Below, piece by piece: positions 19,256 to 30,431 of a DNA stretch of 64,000 bases. The position numbers and the translations under genes were made by a program. This stretch comes from Trichomonas vaginalis G3 (taxonomy: Eukaryota; Parabasalia; Trichomonadida; Trichomonadidae). The stretch is from positions 23,699,896 through 23,763,895 of the forward strand of contig NC_067206.1 in NCBI RefSeq assembly GCF_026262505.1, written 5' to 3'. The notes under the pieces are model-generated. The model did no database searches. It worked only from the letters and a program-made list of their open reading frames with translations, and was not told where the DNA came from. How positions within the stretch are numbered: the first letter of the stretch is position 1; the number at the start of each line of letters is the position of its first letter.

Positions 19256-20894
19256 ATGACGACTAACTATTTAGTGCCAAACACTAAACCGATTAATGGA
19301 AATGTATTTCATTCATTCGAAAGATAAATGAAATATTCGCAAAGAATGATGGAAGAAGATATTATAGAGAACTTGAAAGTTCATGCTATGACTCTGATGC
19401 TCCATATTTTGATGATAAACAAACTCATTTAAGAATTACAAATCCGGCTCATGATGTGAACCAATTAGGTGACACATATATTAAACGCAAAGTTAAAGCA
19501 ACTCTAGTTTCAAATAAAGCTTTCACATGTGATGCCGCTTTTAAATGCATGCGTTTATTCGTTGGTTATAAATCATCAAATCAAAGCTTTAAGCAATTAG
19601 AAGTAGAAACCGAAAGAGGTGATGCTGGTTATCTTCAGATGGATTGCGCCCGTGAATCTTTCGCATTTGCAACATATAAACCAAAATCAGAAAGGAAAGT
19701 TAAAAAGTTTGTTCATTCGTTATATAATAATGTTCAAAAATATGATAACTCAGTATGTGGTAAATATATTGACCCTTCAGAAGTTTTCAAGAAAGCAAAT
19801 GAAGAAGTTGATGTCACTTTTGATATGATTATTCCGGTAAATGATTTGTTAGCATTTCAGGCGTTCGATGATTATCCTAAATCATTTGGTGAAATCATTC
19901 TTAAATATTATGTTTTCAGGGATACTTTAGTATTTTGTCAGGTTGACCCGTTAAGAGTTGCTGATTTACAAAATTACGTTTATGAAAAGATAACTGATGA
20001 AAATTATGAAAAGATTATGAATCATGTTTATAAATATGATCGCAAATTCCAACAAATCGGACTTCCTGCCAAATTAATTACAAGCTTAGCCACTACATCT
20101 GCTGACGCAACAGTTGAAGACGTTATTATTTCATGCACAAAGATGGAAGTTTTAGAGGATAAATGCATTACACCAGGATACGGTTTAATTGAAGAATCAG
20201 TTAAAGCAATACCACGTTTATTCAGTAAGGAAGATCCATTCATGATTCCAGCTCAACATATTGACGTTCGTTCACTAAATGGAGGTTGCATCACTCCTGA
20301 AGGTATTAGCTCAGATTTCTCATACGCTCTTCATAATGTTACAGATGTTGTGTTAACATTTCCGAAGAATGCAATGCAAAGAACGGTTTTAGAAAATCCA
20401 ATGCTTCGAGTCTTCAGGTCACTATAGATTCCAGAAACTTCCCCGATCAAGCGATGACCACAGTGGGTGACATATTCTTTACACGTATGCTTCAAGCTTC
20501 TGATTTAGATGGAGTGAATGAATGCACAGAAGAATACGAGGACTCATTAACTAGACCACTGAATGATGATAATGGCACACCATTAGCTAGAACATGGAAA
20601 GACCAAACTTCATTCTTATGCACTATTCCAGTTCAACGTGATGGAGCGGGTATATTCTTTGATGGATTAGAAACTTTCAACTCACAAGTTACAGTACAAG
20701 TGAAAGCTTATCCAATCATTCAGGGTGTAAATGACACTTACTGTTCAAAAGTGACAAATCCTCCTCAGGTTTGGTTTACTAGGACTACATATTGGACATG
20801 GACACCGGATGAAGGTTTGAAATATCATCCAACAGGTACACCACCGCAGTATAGAAGTTCATATGATGAAATATTGATGAATAGAAATGTATAA
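19256..20894 (+). pseudogene. MCP: Maverick major capsid protein gene, double-jelly-roll type (element 1)
   Basis: A region of about 1.6 kb encoding a beta-rich protein in the usual Maverick capsid position, just upstream of the packaging ATPase. The better-preserved counterpart at 51378 suggests a protein of about 540 residues. The capsid call rests on size, position and the beta-strand-rich character; I cannot run a fold search. The reading frame is interrupted (about two breaks). The start lies in AATAAATG. Confidence 0.75.
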
Positions 20895-20918
20895 AATTAT
20901 AAATTTATTTTTGATTAA

Positions 20919-21746
20919 ATGGATTTAAATTCATCCACCCCTTATGAAGAATTAGCAGGAGTATATAATACATACGTAGATGATATGATTAATGAAGCAT
21001 TGAGTGATAATAGAAATGCTCTATCTAAGGAAAAATTAATGAAAATTCCATATTCTGAATGTTACTTAAATTCAATCACTGCAGCAATTGGTAAACAAAA
21101 TAAAGGTAAAACATTAACGATATTAAAACAAATTATCATTATTGCTAACACTTCACCCTATTCACATGTGTTAATTTATATCAACCGTTCAGGTTCACCT
21201 TCAGATGATACATTTGAATCTTTAAAGCATTTAATCAAAATTCCAATTATTTATTTATCACAAGAAGAAGCAGAAGATTATTTAAAAAACTTTGTAATGT
21301 ATAAAGAATTATATAATACAATCAAGAAGCAAGGATTAGAGGATAAAATTATTGATAAACAACGGGATGAATTATTTGAAACACTTTCTATTTCAAATTT
21401 TGATAGAGAATTTTTGCATTCACTCATTTTTCTAGATGATGCGGTGAAATCAAAACTAATAACTAATGAGAAATCATATTTTAATCAATTATTAACTCAA
21501 TGTCGACACATTCAGTGTTCATTCTTCATGGCTGTTCAATACTTTAAAGCATTAAGCACAAACATTAAATCAAACCTGTCCACCCTTTTCATTTTCAGTG
21601 GTTTTAGTCGTCAACAGTTGAACGTTATGCTTTATCAAGTGAATTTACCAATGAGCATTAATGAACTTTACACACAATATCAACAATTAGGAGAACATGG
21701 AAAAATAATAGTTGATTTAAATAAAGGTTCCATTAAATTCGAATAA
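20919..21746 (+). CDS. ATP: Genome-packaging ATPase, A32/FtsK-HerA type (element 1)
   Basis: 275 residues, intact. It packages DNA into capsids in the A32-like family. The Walker A motif is GKQNKGKT (residues 58-65), and Walker B is SLIFLDD (168-174), followed by a glutamine-containing strand (QCRHIQCSFFMAVQ) typical of HerA/FtsK-like enzymes. It lies between the capsid gene and a structural gene in the canonical order. The start follows GATTAAATG. Confidence 0.9.
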   Translation: MDLNSSTPYEELAGVYNTYVDDMINEALSDNRNALSKEKLMKIPYSECYLNSITAAIGKQNKGKTLTILKQIIIIANTSPYSHVLIYINRSGSPSDDTFESLKHLIKIPIIYLSQEEAEDYLKNFVMYKELYNTIKKQGLEDKIIDKQRDELFETLSISNFDREFLHSLIFLDDAVKSKLITNEKSYFNQLLTQCRHIQCSFFMAVQYFKALSTNIKSNLSTLFIFSGFSRQQLNVMLYQVNLPMSINELYTQYQQLGEHGKIIVDLNKGSIKFE

Positions 21747-21786
21747 CTTTTTATAATTAATTTTTATTTTTTATTTATAATTAAAC

Positions 21787-22679
21787 ATGACAGAAATTGC
21801 AAATCTTCTACAGGTTCCATTAAAACAAGGAACAAACAAAAAGGGTGCATATAATAGAACTATGAAAGTTCCAGACGGAATGAAAGAATTAGTCCACATT
21901 GTTGCCGGTCTTCAAAAGGATGTTAAACAAATGAGAAACGTTTTAACATTACCAGAAGCTCAAGCATATGCCAAACGTCACGGACCAAATTGGGAAGCAC
22001 ACGAAGCAGACATTACGGGTCCAAATGGAAAACCTGATGGAATAAATGAAGTTTTCGTTACTGATGGTCAAGGAAATATTAAAGTCATAAATGGGTATAA
22101 ATTAACAATGACGGATTATCCTAAACGTAAAGCATATAATGAACATTATCCTATGCATTTGAAAATGAAAATCTGTTAAACAATACATTGGAGAAGGTGA
22201 AAATGGTCCAATTAATTCATACCGTTAATCCATATTCTTACTTCAATGAAGAATTAAATGCTATTGAAGAGGGACCGGATGGATTACCACGATATTCTAA
22301 CCAGTTTGATGGTCAATATGCAAATTTAAGACCTGAAATTCCAGCTAAGAAATTCTTTAAAGTTGCTTTATTCGATCCAGTTTTCGCAAATGTTAAAGAT
22401 GAACTTAAACAGCAATTCCAACCAATTATAGTAGCAAGAATTGCATCAGGTGCTTTATCTCAAGCATTCAAAGATTTAATTAAGAAACCATTATATCAGC
22501 AACGAGGTTTAACTTATGATTTAGTTAAGGAATCAGATAAAAGAAAATTTGAGAAATCAGATGATTATAAGAATGCAATTAATGAATATATTCGGTCTAT
22601 TAATTTCGATGAAAATGCTAAAAATCAACTTCATGAACAAATACAGGAAATAATAGATTCAAAAGTTCCAGCAAAATAA
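21787..22679 (+). pseudogene. Maverick conserved structural-block gene (element 1)
   Basis: A region of about 0.9 kb directly after the ATPase. It has recognisable segments, a central [16 protein letters not shown] block and a basic, helical C-terminal part. Similar DGxxEVxV-xNGY segments occur in Maverick and related viral structural-block proteins, but I cannot name a function. It is interrupted (one or two breaks). Confidence 0.6.
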
Positions 22680-22711
22680 AAGTTTAAATATATTTTTTTA
22701 TTCGAATATAA

Positions 22712-23413
22712 ATGAGAAGACGTTTCACTAGTCAAAAGAACACTAACGCAAAAGCAGAGATTACGGTTGGTTATAACGTAAATGATGATAAATCACGAAT
22801 TATTCAAAATGTTAAAGTTAATGTTAGTCCTGAATTAACAAGGTCAGCAACTCAACCAAATTTATTAACTCGTGACTTACCGAAGAATGAGGAGAATGAA
22901 GAAAACCGTGAGAATGGAGACCCAATCATTTTATCTGAACCTGGTAAAGAACCTGTTGAAATTCCCACTTATCCAACATACCCCCCACCTCTTTCATCAA
23001 ACATCGAGAACCCAGGAATCTACGATTACAGTCGCAATGCGCCATATAAAATAGACATTAATTCTGAATTAATGAAAATTTACCGTGATATCATAACTGA
23101 TAATTATGATTCAATAATAAATTTAATTGACCAATCCGGTTTAATTATTTTACCTTATGAATCATTAATTCACATTATCGCCATTCTTTGTGATGTTCAA
23201 GATTCAGACGTGAAGATTCAATTTTTCATAGATGATGAGGTTTCATGCTGCGGAACAGTTGCAAAAATAAATCCTATAAAGGATATTAGCACAATTAAGA
23301 TATCAAAGAACGGAACAACAACTGAACTTCATTTAACATATAATGATATTTATAATAAAATAGTTGATGAATATAAAATATCACTTGAAAAATTCTTTGT
23401 TAAGGCTATTTAA
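22712..23413 (+). CDS. Maverick proline-rich protein of unknown function (element 1)
   Basis: 233 residues, intact. The N-terminus is basic (MRRRFTSQK). The middle is low complexity with a proline/tyrosine stretch (PTYPTYPPPLSS), and the C-terminal half is globular (YRDIITDNYDSIINLIDQSG onward). It overlaps the convergent next gene by four bases. The start follows ATATAAATG. Confidence 0.65.
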   Translation: MRRRFTSQKNTNAKAEITVGYNVNDDKSRIIQNVKVNVSPELTRSATQPNLLTRDLPKNEENEENRENGDPIILSEPGKEPVEIPTYPTYPPPLSSNIENPGIYDYSRNAPYKIDINSELMKIYRDIITDNYDSIINLIDQSGLIILPYESLIHIIAILCDVQDSDVKIQFFIDDEVSCCGTVAKINPIKDISTIKISKNGTTTELHLTYNDIYNKIVDEYKISLEKFFVKAI

Positions 23414-23889
23414 TATTCAAGCATTAACATTATCGAATAATAATCCTTTGAATCATAATCGATAATAATTGACCTTTCACCAGTTTCTATCGTTTGTTTT
23501 ATTTCTTTTTGTTCCCCACTATCCGGATCGGTCATTGTAATTGTTTTTGTTATAGTATCAGCTTTATCTTTAACTTCAATCTTTTTTCCATCGGGATATT
23601 TAAACCAAAATTCCAAAAATTCGATATTGTCAATCTGTTCATATTTTAATCTATCAATTACATTTTTAATACCATCTGAAAATCTTATGAAATGGTCATT
23701 ATATGGGTTTGATTGAACTAAATTTGAATGAAGTGAAATATAACCTGATGATGAATATGACATCGACTCATATTTTCTGAAAACACTAAAATTTATAACA
23801 TGAATGAATTTCTTATTCGTTGAATTTATGAATTCTTGAGGTAATCTTATTCTAGTTTTATTTATCACTGGAAAATAACGCTTTACCAT
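23410..23889 (-). CDS. Candidate minor capsid (single-jelly-roll-like) protein (element 1)
   Basis: 159 residues, intact, beta-rich. The SSSGYISLHSNLVQSNPYND segment is reminiscent of penton-like minor capsid proteins of DJR viruses. The identical counterpart at 55567-56046 shows it is well conserved. The assignment is by resemblance only. Confidence 0.5.
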   Translation of the reverse strand: MVKRYFPVINKTRIRLPQEFINSTNKKFIHVINFSVFRKYESMSYSSSGYISLHSNLVQSNPYNDHFIRFSDGIKNVIDRLKYEQIDNIEFLEFWFKYPDGKKIEVKDKADTITKTITMTDPDSGEQKEIKQTIETGERSIIIDYDSKDYYSIMLMLEY

Positions 23890-23910
23890 ATTTTTAATCG
23901 TAATAAAAAA

Positions 23911-24645
23911 ATGTCAATTATCAATATTATTTCGAATAATAACTGTGAATTAAATTTAACAGTTAGCGGAATTTATAATGTTACTCTCGTTTCTGTGAGT
24001 GGTAAATTTAATCCCATTCTTTTAGACCCTTCAGATTATATATCATTTATTAAAGATGACCATGAGCCGCATAGCGGCGGGGTAGACCTAAAAACGTATG
24101 ATATGTATATAAATAATGTGATAACGAAATGGGATATTAACATGATTTTAAGTTATTTAAATGAATCATTTATCGTATGGTATGAAGAAAATTTTAAATC
24201 AAAACCTGATAAACTTTTTGAACTTGATGAAATAAATAACCTTATTAAATTTCCGCTGAAAATTAAATTTTGTACTCCTCGTCTTCGTTCATTGTTGGGG
24301 ATATTAAATTTTGAAAAAGATGTTGGGGATGTTTTGTATTCTGACACTGGTTCTAATTTCATTTTAATCAAATGTGATAAAGTTAATACCCCAATGAGAT
24401 TTTCACATCAAACATTAGACCCTAACTCTTACCCATCAATACAAAACATTTTATCCATCAACTTAAACATATTTTCTTTATCATATCCGTTTCAATTATC
24501 CGGGAATTCATTTATTCTTCATTCAAAAGATTTATCAAATATTAAATTTAGAATAACTGACCTATTTGATTGTGATTTAGAATTTATGAATGAAATATTA
24601 TGGCAATTTCAAATAGAAAAAATAGCTGATGAGATAACAGATTAA
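23911..24645 (+). CDS. Candidate penton-like structural protein (element 1)
   Basis: 244 residues, intact. The C-terminal part, KDLSNIKFRITDLFDCDLEF then W-x-F-Q-I-E, follows the pattern of penton/minor capsid proteins of Maverick-like viruses (I-x-F-R-h-T-D...W...h-x-I-E). It diverges from the previous gene with only about 20 bp between starts, so the two may share a promoter region. A GC-rich hairpin-bearing stretch (about 24064-24090) is present here and absent from the counterpart in element 2. Confidence 0.5.
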   Translation: MSIINIISNNNCELNLTVSGIYNVTLVSVSGKFNPILLDPSDYISFIKDDHEPHSGGVDLKTYDMYINNVITKWDINMILSYLNESFIVWYEENFKSKPDKLFELDEINNLIKFPLKIKFCTPRLRSLLGILNFEKDVGDVLYSDTGSNFILIKCDKVNTPMRFSHQTLDPNSYPSIQNILSINLNIFSLSYPFQLSGNSFILHSKDLSNIKFRITDLFDCDLEFMNEILWQFQIEKIADEITD

Positions 24646-24669
24646 ATATTTATTTTTAAATCGTAATAA

Positions 24670-26524
24670 ATGATTAAACAACAGCAACCACAGACCATTA
24701 CATACGCCATATATGCATATAATTCAAAGACGGCAGAACAAACGCAAATGTTGAAATATGGAGATTTGGAGATAGTATTGAAAAATGACCATTTCGAATT
24801 CGTTTGCAAAGGTGGTGCAGTGATATCAAATATAAAAGAAATTTTATTTATGAATTCAAAAATTAAAGGAATAACGGATGATATAACATCAATTCCACCA
24901 GAAGAACAAAGATATTACGCATTAAATGCATTTCCTAAAGTTTTGAAGATTGGAAGATTTAATTTAAATGAGGAATTCATAAAAGGTTTCCTAAATGACA
25001 TAATGAAGAAAGCAGATAAGGAATATGTTAACGATGAGTTAGCAAAGAAAGCAGATATCATTGTTAACGATGAGTTAGCAAAGAAAGCAGATAAAATTAT
25101 GTTAACGATGAGTTAGCAAAGAAAGCAGATATATCATTTGTTAACGATGAGTTAGCAAAGAAGGCAGATAAGGAATATGTTAACGATGAGTTAGCAAAGA
25201 AGGCAGATAAGGAATATGTTAATGAAAAAGATAATGAAATTATAGAAAGGGTTGAATGGTATCATGAACGGACATCGAAGATTCTTAAAACTAAAGCTGA
25301 TACAGGATGGGTTTCAGAATGTTTAGACCTTAAAGCAGATATATCATTTGTTAACGATGAGTTAGGGAAGAAAGCAGATAAGGAATATGTTAACGATGAG
25401 TTAGCAAAGAAAGCAGATAAGGAATATGTTAACGATGAGTTAGCAAAGAAGGCAGATAAGGAATATGTTAACGATGAGTTAGCAAAGAAAGCAGATATAT
25501 CATTTGTTAACGAAATATACCAAAGTTTAGTTGGAACAAAAAATATTGAAACTATTGTTGGCGACTTTTCTGTCAATGAAGAAAACAAATATTTTAGATG
25601 GGAGTTTGTACAGTCCTTAAGAAATGGTATACGTATAAACTCATTCCGAAAAATAACAATGAAATGTATGTAGGCTATATAAAGAATAATGGCACACAAG
25701 TTAAAGTTCCATTAGACAACAACTGCTACTTAAACTTATATGGAGACGAACAAAAGAAATATTTAAGAGTTTATGAAATGACGGATATGACATTGTCTAA
25801 CGTAGCTCCAGCACCGTATTATTATGACTATGGTGTTGACGCACATGTAGACCCAAAAAAGCAAACATTATATTTAGATTATTATAGATATAAAAGATAT
25901 AATGCAATAGAAAAAACGAGAATAGTATACTATTATGAAGATGACAAAAATAAATATTATAGTCAAGATTTTACATACCCTGAAAACATAAGATTATATT
26001 ATAAAAAATATTCTGACACAAACCAGAAGAAACCCGAAATAGTTACACTATATTTTAAGTTCAAAAGAGACAATCCTATAATATCTCATATGTTTGATTT
26101 AATGAACCCAGTAGGTTCTATTTATACATCTATGGATGTGAGAGGTCCTCAAGCAATGTTTGGTGTTGGTGCATGGGAACAAATAGTCGACAGGTTTTTG
26201 TATTGTGCAAACTCTTCAAAGGAAACAGGGGGAAGTAAAACAATTACGGGTGAAAATTTACCTGCACACAGTCACTACATAGATTTAAGCACATCTCAAG
26301 CAGGTTGGCATAAGCATAGATATTGGGATTGGTCAGGAATGACAAAAGGTAAAGGATATGATGTTAAAGATGATGTTAAATTTGCCATAAATTGTTACTG
26401 GAGTGACACTCAGGGAGAAGGAAACCATACACATCGCGTTTCAGGATATACACAAACAACGGGACAAAGTAAAGATTACATGCCACCATTTATGACTGTA
26501 TTCGCATGGTATAGAGTTCAATGA
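24670..26524 (+). pseudogene. Fibre-like protein with tail-collar/HxH receptor-binding-type domain (element 1)
   Basis: Three parts are visible. There is an N-terminal head region. Then comes a stalk of tandem KADKEYVNDELAK-like repeats (about 25010-25510), of the type that forms trimeric helical stalks in phage fibres. Last is a C-terminal domain with GVGAWEQIVDRFLYC, LPAHSHYI, HKHRY, NHTHRV and YMPPFMTVFAWYRVQ. The HxH motifs and the PPF-x-x-x-AW ending are those of phage short-tail-fibre/collar receptor-binding domains, where histidines bind metal along the trimer axis. It is interrupted (one or two breaks). Confidence 0.8.
25018..25510. repeat. Coding tandem repeat of the fibre stalk (element 1)
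   Basis: About ten related units of 36-42 bp built on GTTAACGATGAGTTAGCAAA and AAAGCAGATAAGGAATAT, interrupted once by a non-repeat stretch (about 25225-25340). Element 2 has far fewer units, so the stalk length is variable. Confidence 0.8.
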
Positions 26525-26602
26525 ACGCTCAATGTTTGTGAAACAAACTTTAGGAGCTCCAAAAGAGCAAACAGCATAATTTAAATTTTTATTTTAGTAT
26601 AA

Positions 26603-26737
26603 ATGAAGATTCTACCATATGGTGTTATTGGAAGAGATAAAGATGGAAACCCAATATTTGATCCAAAGTTAAAATTAAAGTTACTGACAAGACAACAACT
26701 TGAAAAGTTGCTGAAACCAAAACAGAATGAAAAATGA
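26603..26737 (+). CDS. Small Maverick ORF, 44 residues (element 1 only)
   Basis: Starts MKILPYGVIGRDKDGNPIFD and ends in a basic helical tail. The start is in TTTTAGTATAAATG, the element's usual start context. No counterpart exists at the matching place in element 2. The family is unknown. Confidence 0.5.
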   Translation: MKILPYGVIGRDKDGNPIFDPKLKLKLLTRQQLEKLLKPKQNEK

Positions 26738-26797
26738 GAAAATGAGAAAATGAGAAAGAAAAAAAATTTAAATTATGCAATTTTATTTTTATCATAA

Positions 26798-26980
26798 ATG
26801 ACCAAATTAATTAAGCCAACTATTTCTAAATTAATGATACCAATGAAATCATTTCATGGAGTACTTATCCCAGGTTCTTCACAATTAGCCGGGGCAAGTG
26901 TTGTGACTCAAGGTGGAACATTAGCGAATCCATTCAAATTATTAACTAAAGATGAACTTAATAAAATGATGATAAAATAA
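26798..26980 (+). CDS. Small Maverick ORF, 60 residues (element 1 only)
   Basis: MTKLIKPTISKLMIPMKSFH at the N-terminus and a neutral glycine/serine middle. It starts at TTTTTATCATAAATG. It is absent from the visible part of element 2. The function is unknown. Confidence 0.5.
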   Translation: MTKLIKPTISKLMIPMKSFHGVLIPGSSQLAGASVVTQGGTLANPFKLLTKDELNKMMIK

Positions 26981-27330
26981 CTGATAACAAAATTTTATTT
27001 CACTACTACCATAAAAACAGGTGAAAAAACAGGTGATATCTCACCTCTTCACCTAAATTATGGGCTTCGCCCTTGCCGCTAGCGGCATATTTTAGGTCAA
27101 AGCTTCCACGAGAGAAAAGATTCCTCATTCGCTAAGGATTCCAAAAATGAAAAAATCATTGATTTCGGCTGAGAAAAAACAGCAAAACCCTTCTTCCACG
27201 GGAACAAAGAAATAAAGAAGAAATAAAGAAGAAATAAAGTAAATTTTTTATTTATTCCCGTGGAAGATAGAGCACTTTTATGACACTTTTATTCACGACA
27301 AACAAGACAAATAAAGAAAATAAGAAAATA

Positions 27331-27404
27331 CGGCGCTGTCGCGGTTCGAACCACAGACCTTGACCCCTCCATAACACCACCTTAGACCACTGTGCTACGT
27401 AGCC
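27331..27404 (-). other. tRNA-like sequence, degenerate
   Basis: On the minus strand TAGCACAGTGGTCTAAGG matches the A box of a tRNA gene (D arm), and GGTTCGAACC matches the B box (T arm) at an appropriate distance. The acceptor ends begin GGC and end GCC. Pairing fails elsewhere: about four of seven acceptor pairs and two of five T-stem pairs form, and no convincing anticodon stem is seen. It may be a tRNA relic or a pol III promoter-like element rather than a working tRNA. Confidence 0.35.
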
Positions 27405-27468
27405 TGTCGACATAAGATTTTATAAATTGCATATTTGACGTAAATTTATTTCCCAGTTATTCAAAAAT

Positions 27469-27985
27469 AATTATTTTTGAAGAACTGAAGGTGCTACCAT
27501 GTTACCATGTGCTACCAGGTCATTTAACTTCTCTGAAAAAGTGTGACAACATGACATTTTGACAACAACACAGGAGGAAGGTAGTTATGAATTATTTTTG
27601 AAGAACTGAAGGTGCTACCATGTTACCATGTTGACAACATGACATTTTGACAACAACACAGGAGGAAGGTAGTTATGAATTATTTTTGAAGAACTGAAGG
27701 TGCTACCATGTTACCATGTGCTACCAGGTCATTTAACTTCTCTGAAAAAGTGTGACAACATGACATTTTGACAACAACACAGGAGGAAGGTAGTTATGAA
27801 TTATTTTTGAAGAACTGAAGGTGCTACCATGTTACCATGTTGACAACATGACATTTTGACAACAACACAGGAGGAAGGTAGTTATGAATTTTTTGAAGAA
27901 CTGAAGGTGCTACCATGTTACCATGTGCTACCAGGTCATTTAACTTCTCTGAAAAAGTGTGACAACATGACATTTTGACAACACA
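27469..27985 (+). repeat. Iteron-like array downstream of primase-helicase (element 1)
   Basis: Five units alternating long-short-long-short-long (about 120 and 90 bp). A long unit has three TACCA-containing repeats (TGCTACCA, TGTTACCA, TGCTACCA, spaced 8 and 10 bp), a spacer TTAACTTCTCTGAAAAAGTG, and then three exact 8-bp steps TGACAACA-TGACATTT-TGACAACA, followed by AGGAGGAA. Short units lack the piece between the two triplets. Units point toward the primase-helicase gene. Confidence 0.9.
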
Positions 27986-28036
27986 GCAGGATTAATGCAA
28001 AAATAAATTCCAATCATACTTTATAAAGCTAGACCT

Positions 28037-30367
28037 TCAGGTCTCGCCGCTTAGCGGCTCATTTACAGGTATTTCATCATCAGTAAATGATTCCTCATTA
28101 TCGTTTGGTTCAACCTGTTTATATAATCCTTTCATTTCTTCTTTCAAAACATAATACCATGTTTGTTTACCGTCTATTCTTCTATGTTTCCTATCACATT
28201 TATCCTTAATACTCATTTGAAGTTTTTGTCTTTCATTGTCTTCATGTCTGATGGTTTGCAGAATAGAGCATTTTCACACGTCATACCTGCACACAATTCA
28301 TCATAATGTGTATTTATCCATACATCTAAAGGATTTGATGATAATTCAATTAAATCTTGTTTGGCTTCAGTCATCGGTATGATTCGTACATTAAATGATG
28401 AAAGGTCATATTGCATAAAATACGTCAGTAAATTATCATAAAATTCCTTTGTGCATGAATCCATTAAATTCTTGAAGTAATCAAATTGACCCTTGAATTT
28501 ACCATTAACTCTTAAAACTACGTATCTTCTGTCTCCAACTTCAATTTGACAGGGTAGACGTTGTTAGTTACGAAAATGAAGTTTGCAACGTTCTGAGCTG
28601 TTCTTCTGGGTTGATTCTTTTCATTAATTCTTATCTCATTATCCGTAATAATTGATTTCAAAGCGTTGAAGTTTGCGAGTCTGTCTTCACCCACATTCTT
28701 GAGTTCATTAAGTACAAGAAACATTTTATTTTCAACTACTGAATTGAAATTACCCGTTAGCTCACTTATTTCGGTAATGTTTTTACATGAATAACCAGCG
28801 AGAAGTTCAGAAATAATGTCTGTAAATCTGTTTTTACCTGTTCCCTGAAGTCCTTTCAAAATAATTGCTGTTTCATTCTTGATTCCGGGATGTTGAATCA
28901 TTGATGCAATCCAGCCGAGAAGGTATTTATACACTTCATCGTTATTATCACAAATGGCTTCTTTAATGAAATTCATAAACATCTCAATTTTTGAGTAATC
29001 TGTTTTTCGAGAACGTTGTATTTATAACCTTGAAACGTTGAGAAAACATCTGGGGAATCAGATTTAAAGCAAACACCCTTAACGGTTAATGAAGACAATT
29101 GATTTAGTAGTACATCCCATGCTGTTATGGTTTTACCTTCTTCTTTAAATAATTTAATCATTTTGAGTGACTCTTTCATGTTTGACTGAAGAACAAATGA
29201 TATTTGATTCATTTTGTCGTGGATATTATAGTCCTTTTGAATGAAATATTTATTTCCACAATCTACAAAACGGATTACACGTGATAAATCCTCAATTACT
29301 TCAGAACTGTTTTATACTGATGATTTTCAGCCTTGCGTCTAATATCTGTTATCAAAAACGAGTCATCAAGTTTGATATCAAATGTTATTTTTGGCTTACG
29401 TAATAAAGGTAAAACATATTCATCATAATATTCCTTTTGATATAGTTTTAGAATCTTCACTAAAACAAATGGAGAAGTCATTAAATGTGCATATCTACTA
29501 CGTGCTTTTTCAAAATTACTTTTTGCATTTTCTGTTAAACTGCAGAAGTTATAAACGTTATCGTATGCTTCATTAATTAAATGATCCGGTAACGAATTAA
29601 TAGCTTGAAACAGTGTGAATAATGTTATTTCTTTTTTCTAAATTCATGTTTCCACCGTCATTATGTACTTCAAAATCACAGATGCCATCAACTATGCTCT
29701 GAGCTAGTTTATCGTCAATGTTTACATCTTTGTTTTCATTCATGATAGTCTTTATTTCTTCATTCTTCTGTTCAACTCTTACCTTAATATTCAAATCATT
29801 TAATATATCATTCACTGTTCTAGTTAATGTTGAATCATAACTTCCACGAATGAATGAGTATGTATTGATTGGTTCTGTTGCATTCTTGCGAACTCTTGAA
29901 TCAGCCATAACCACTAAAGAACGCTTTGAATCATCCATAGAAGTCATGATATCAATATCATAATCATTGCAGGAATAACATTTAATCATTCTGTTCGAGG
30001 TTGAATAGAAGAAATTAGTGTTGCAATAAATGTGAAGACCTCCTGAAGCGGTTTTAACGATAACATCTTTATCCGAAAGTTTTGATAAAATGTCTTTTCT
30101 AACTGTTTCTTTAAGTTCATCATTGTATGATTTATTGATATCAACATCTATAATCGTTAAATTTGAAATTTTATTTACTAATAAAGCCATACCAGTTTTC
30201 CTTCCTCTTCCTCCATCATGTTTGAGGTAGTTATGTAAATCAATCTTGTTTTCACCAATTCTTTCGTTGAGGGTTTTAGTTTCTGCCACAACTAATTCCT
30301 CAGCTAATGAATCAATGATATTTTCATCAGAAACGATATAGTTGCTGTTGTTGTTTGTTGCTGTCAT
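28037..30367 (-). pseudogene. Prim-Pol/D5-like SF3 helicase-primase gene (element 1)
   Basis: The N-terminal part carries primase-polymerase (AEP-like) features: GGRGRKTGMALLV, the acidic LTIIDVDIN and the histidine strand KTASGGLHIYC. The C-terminal part is an SF3 helicase: Walker A ILKGLQGTGKNRF, Walker B FLVLNEL and motif C IFVTNN. Such proteins prime and unwind viral DNA. It is flanked on both sides by iteron-like arrays pointing toward it. It is interrupted (three or four breaks). The start follows CCTATATAAATG. Confidence 0.85.
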
Positions 30368-30431
30368 TTATATAGGAATAAAAAATAAAAATAATTTTAA
30401 AACTAACTTTATTTTTGGGCTGCATCATATT

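Larger units (their letters stand above)
26981..28036. other. Non-coding kilobase between structural and replication blocks (element 1)
   Basis: Holds two GC hairpins (GGGCTTCGCCC at 27062-27072 and GCCGCTAGCGGC at 27075-27086), a three-unit AAGAAATAAAG microsatellite (about 27205-27240), a tRNA-like sequence and an iteron-like array. This is the transition point between the two coding orientations, where replication or expression control signals would be expected. Confidence 0.6.
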
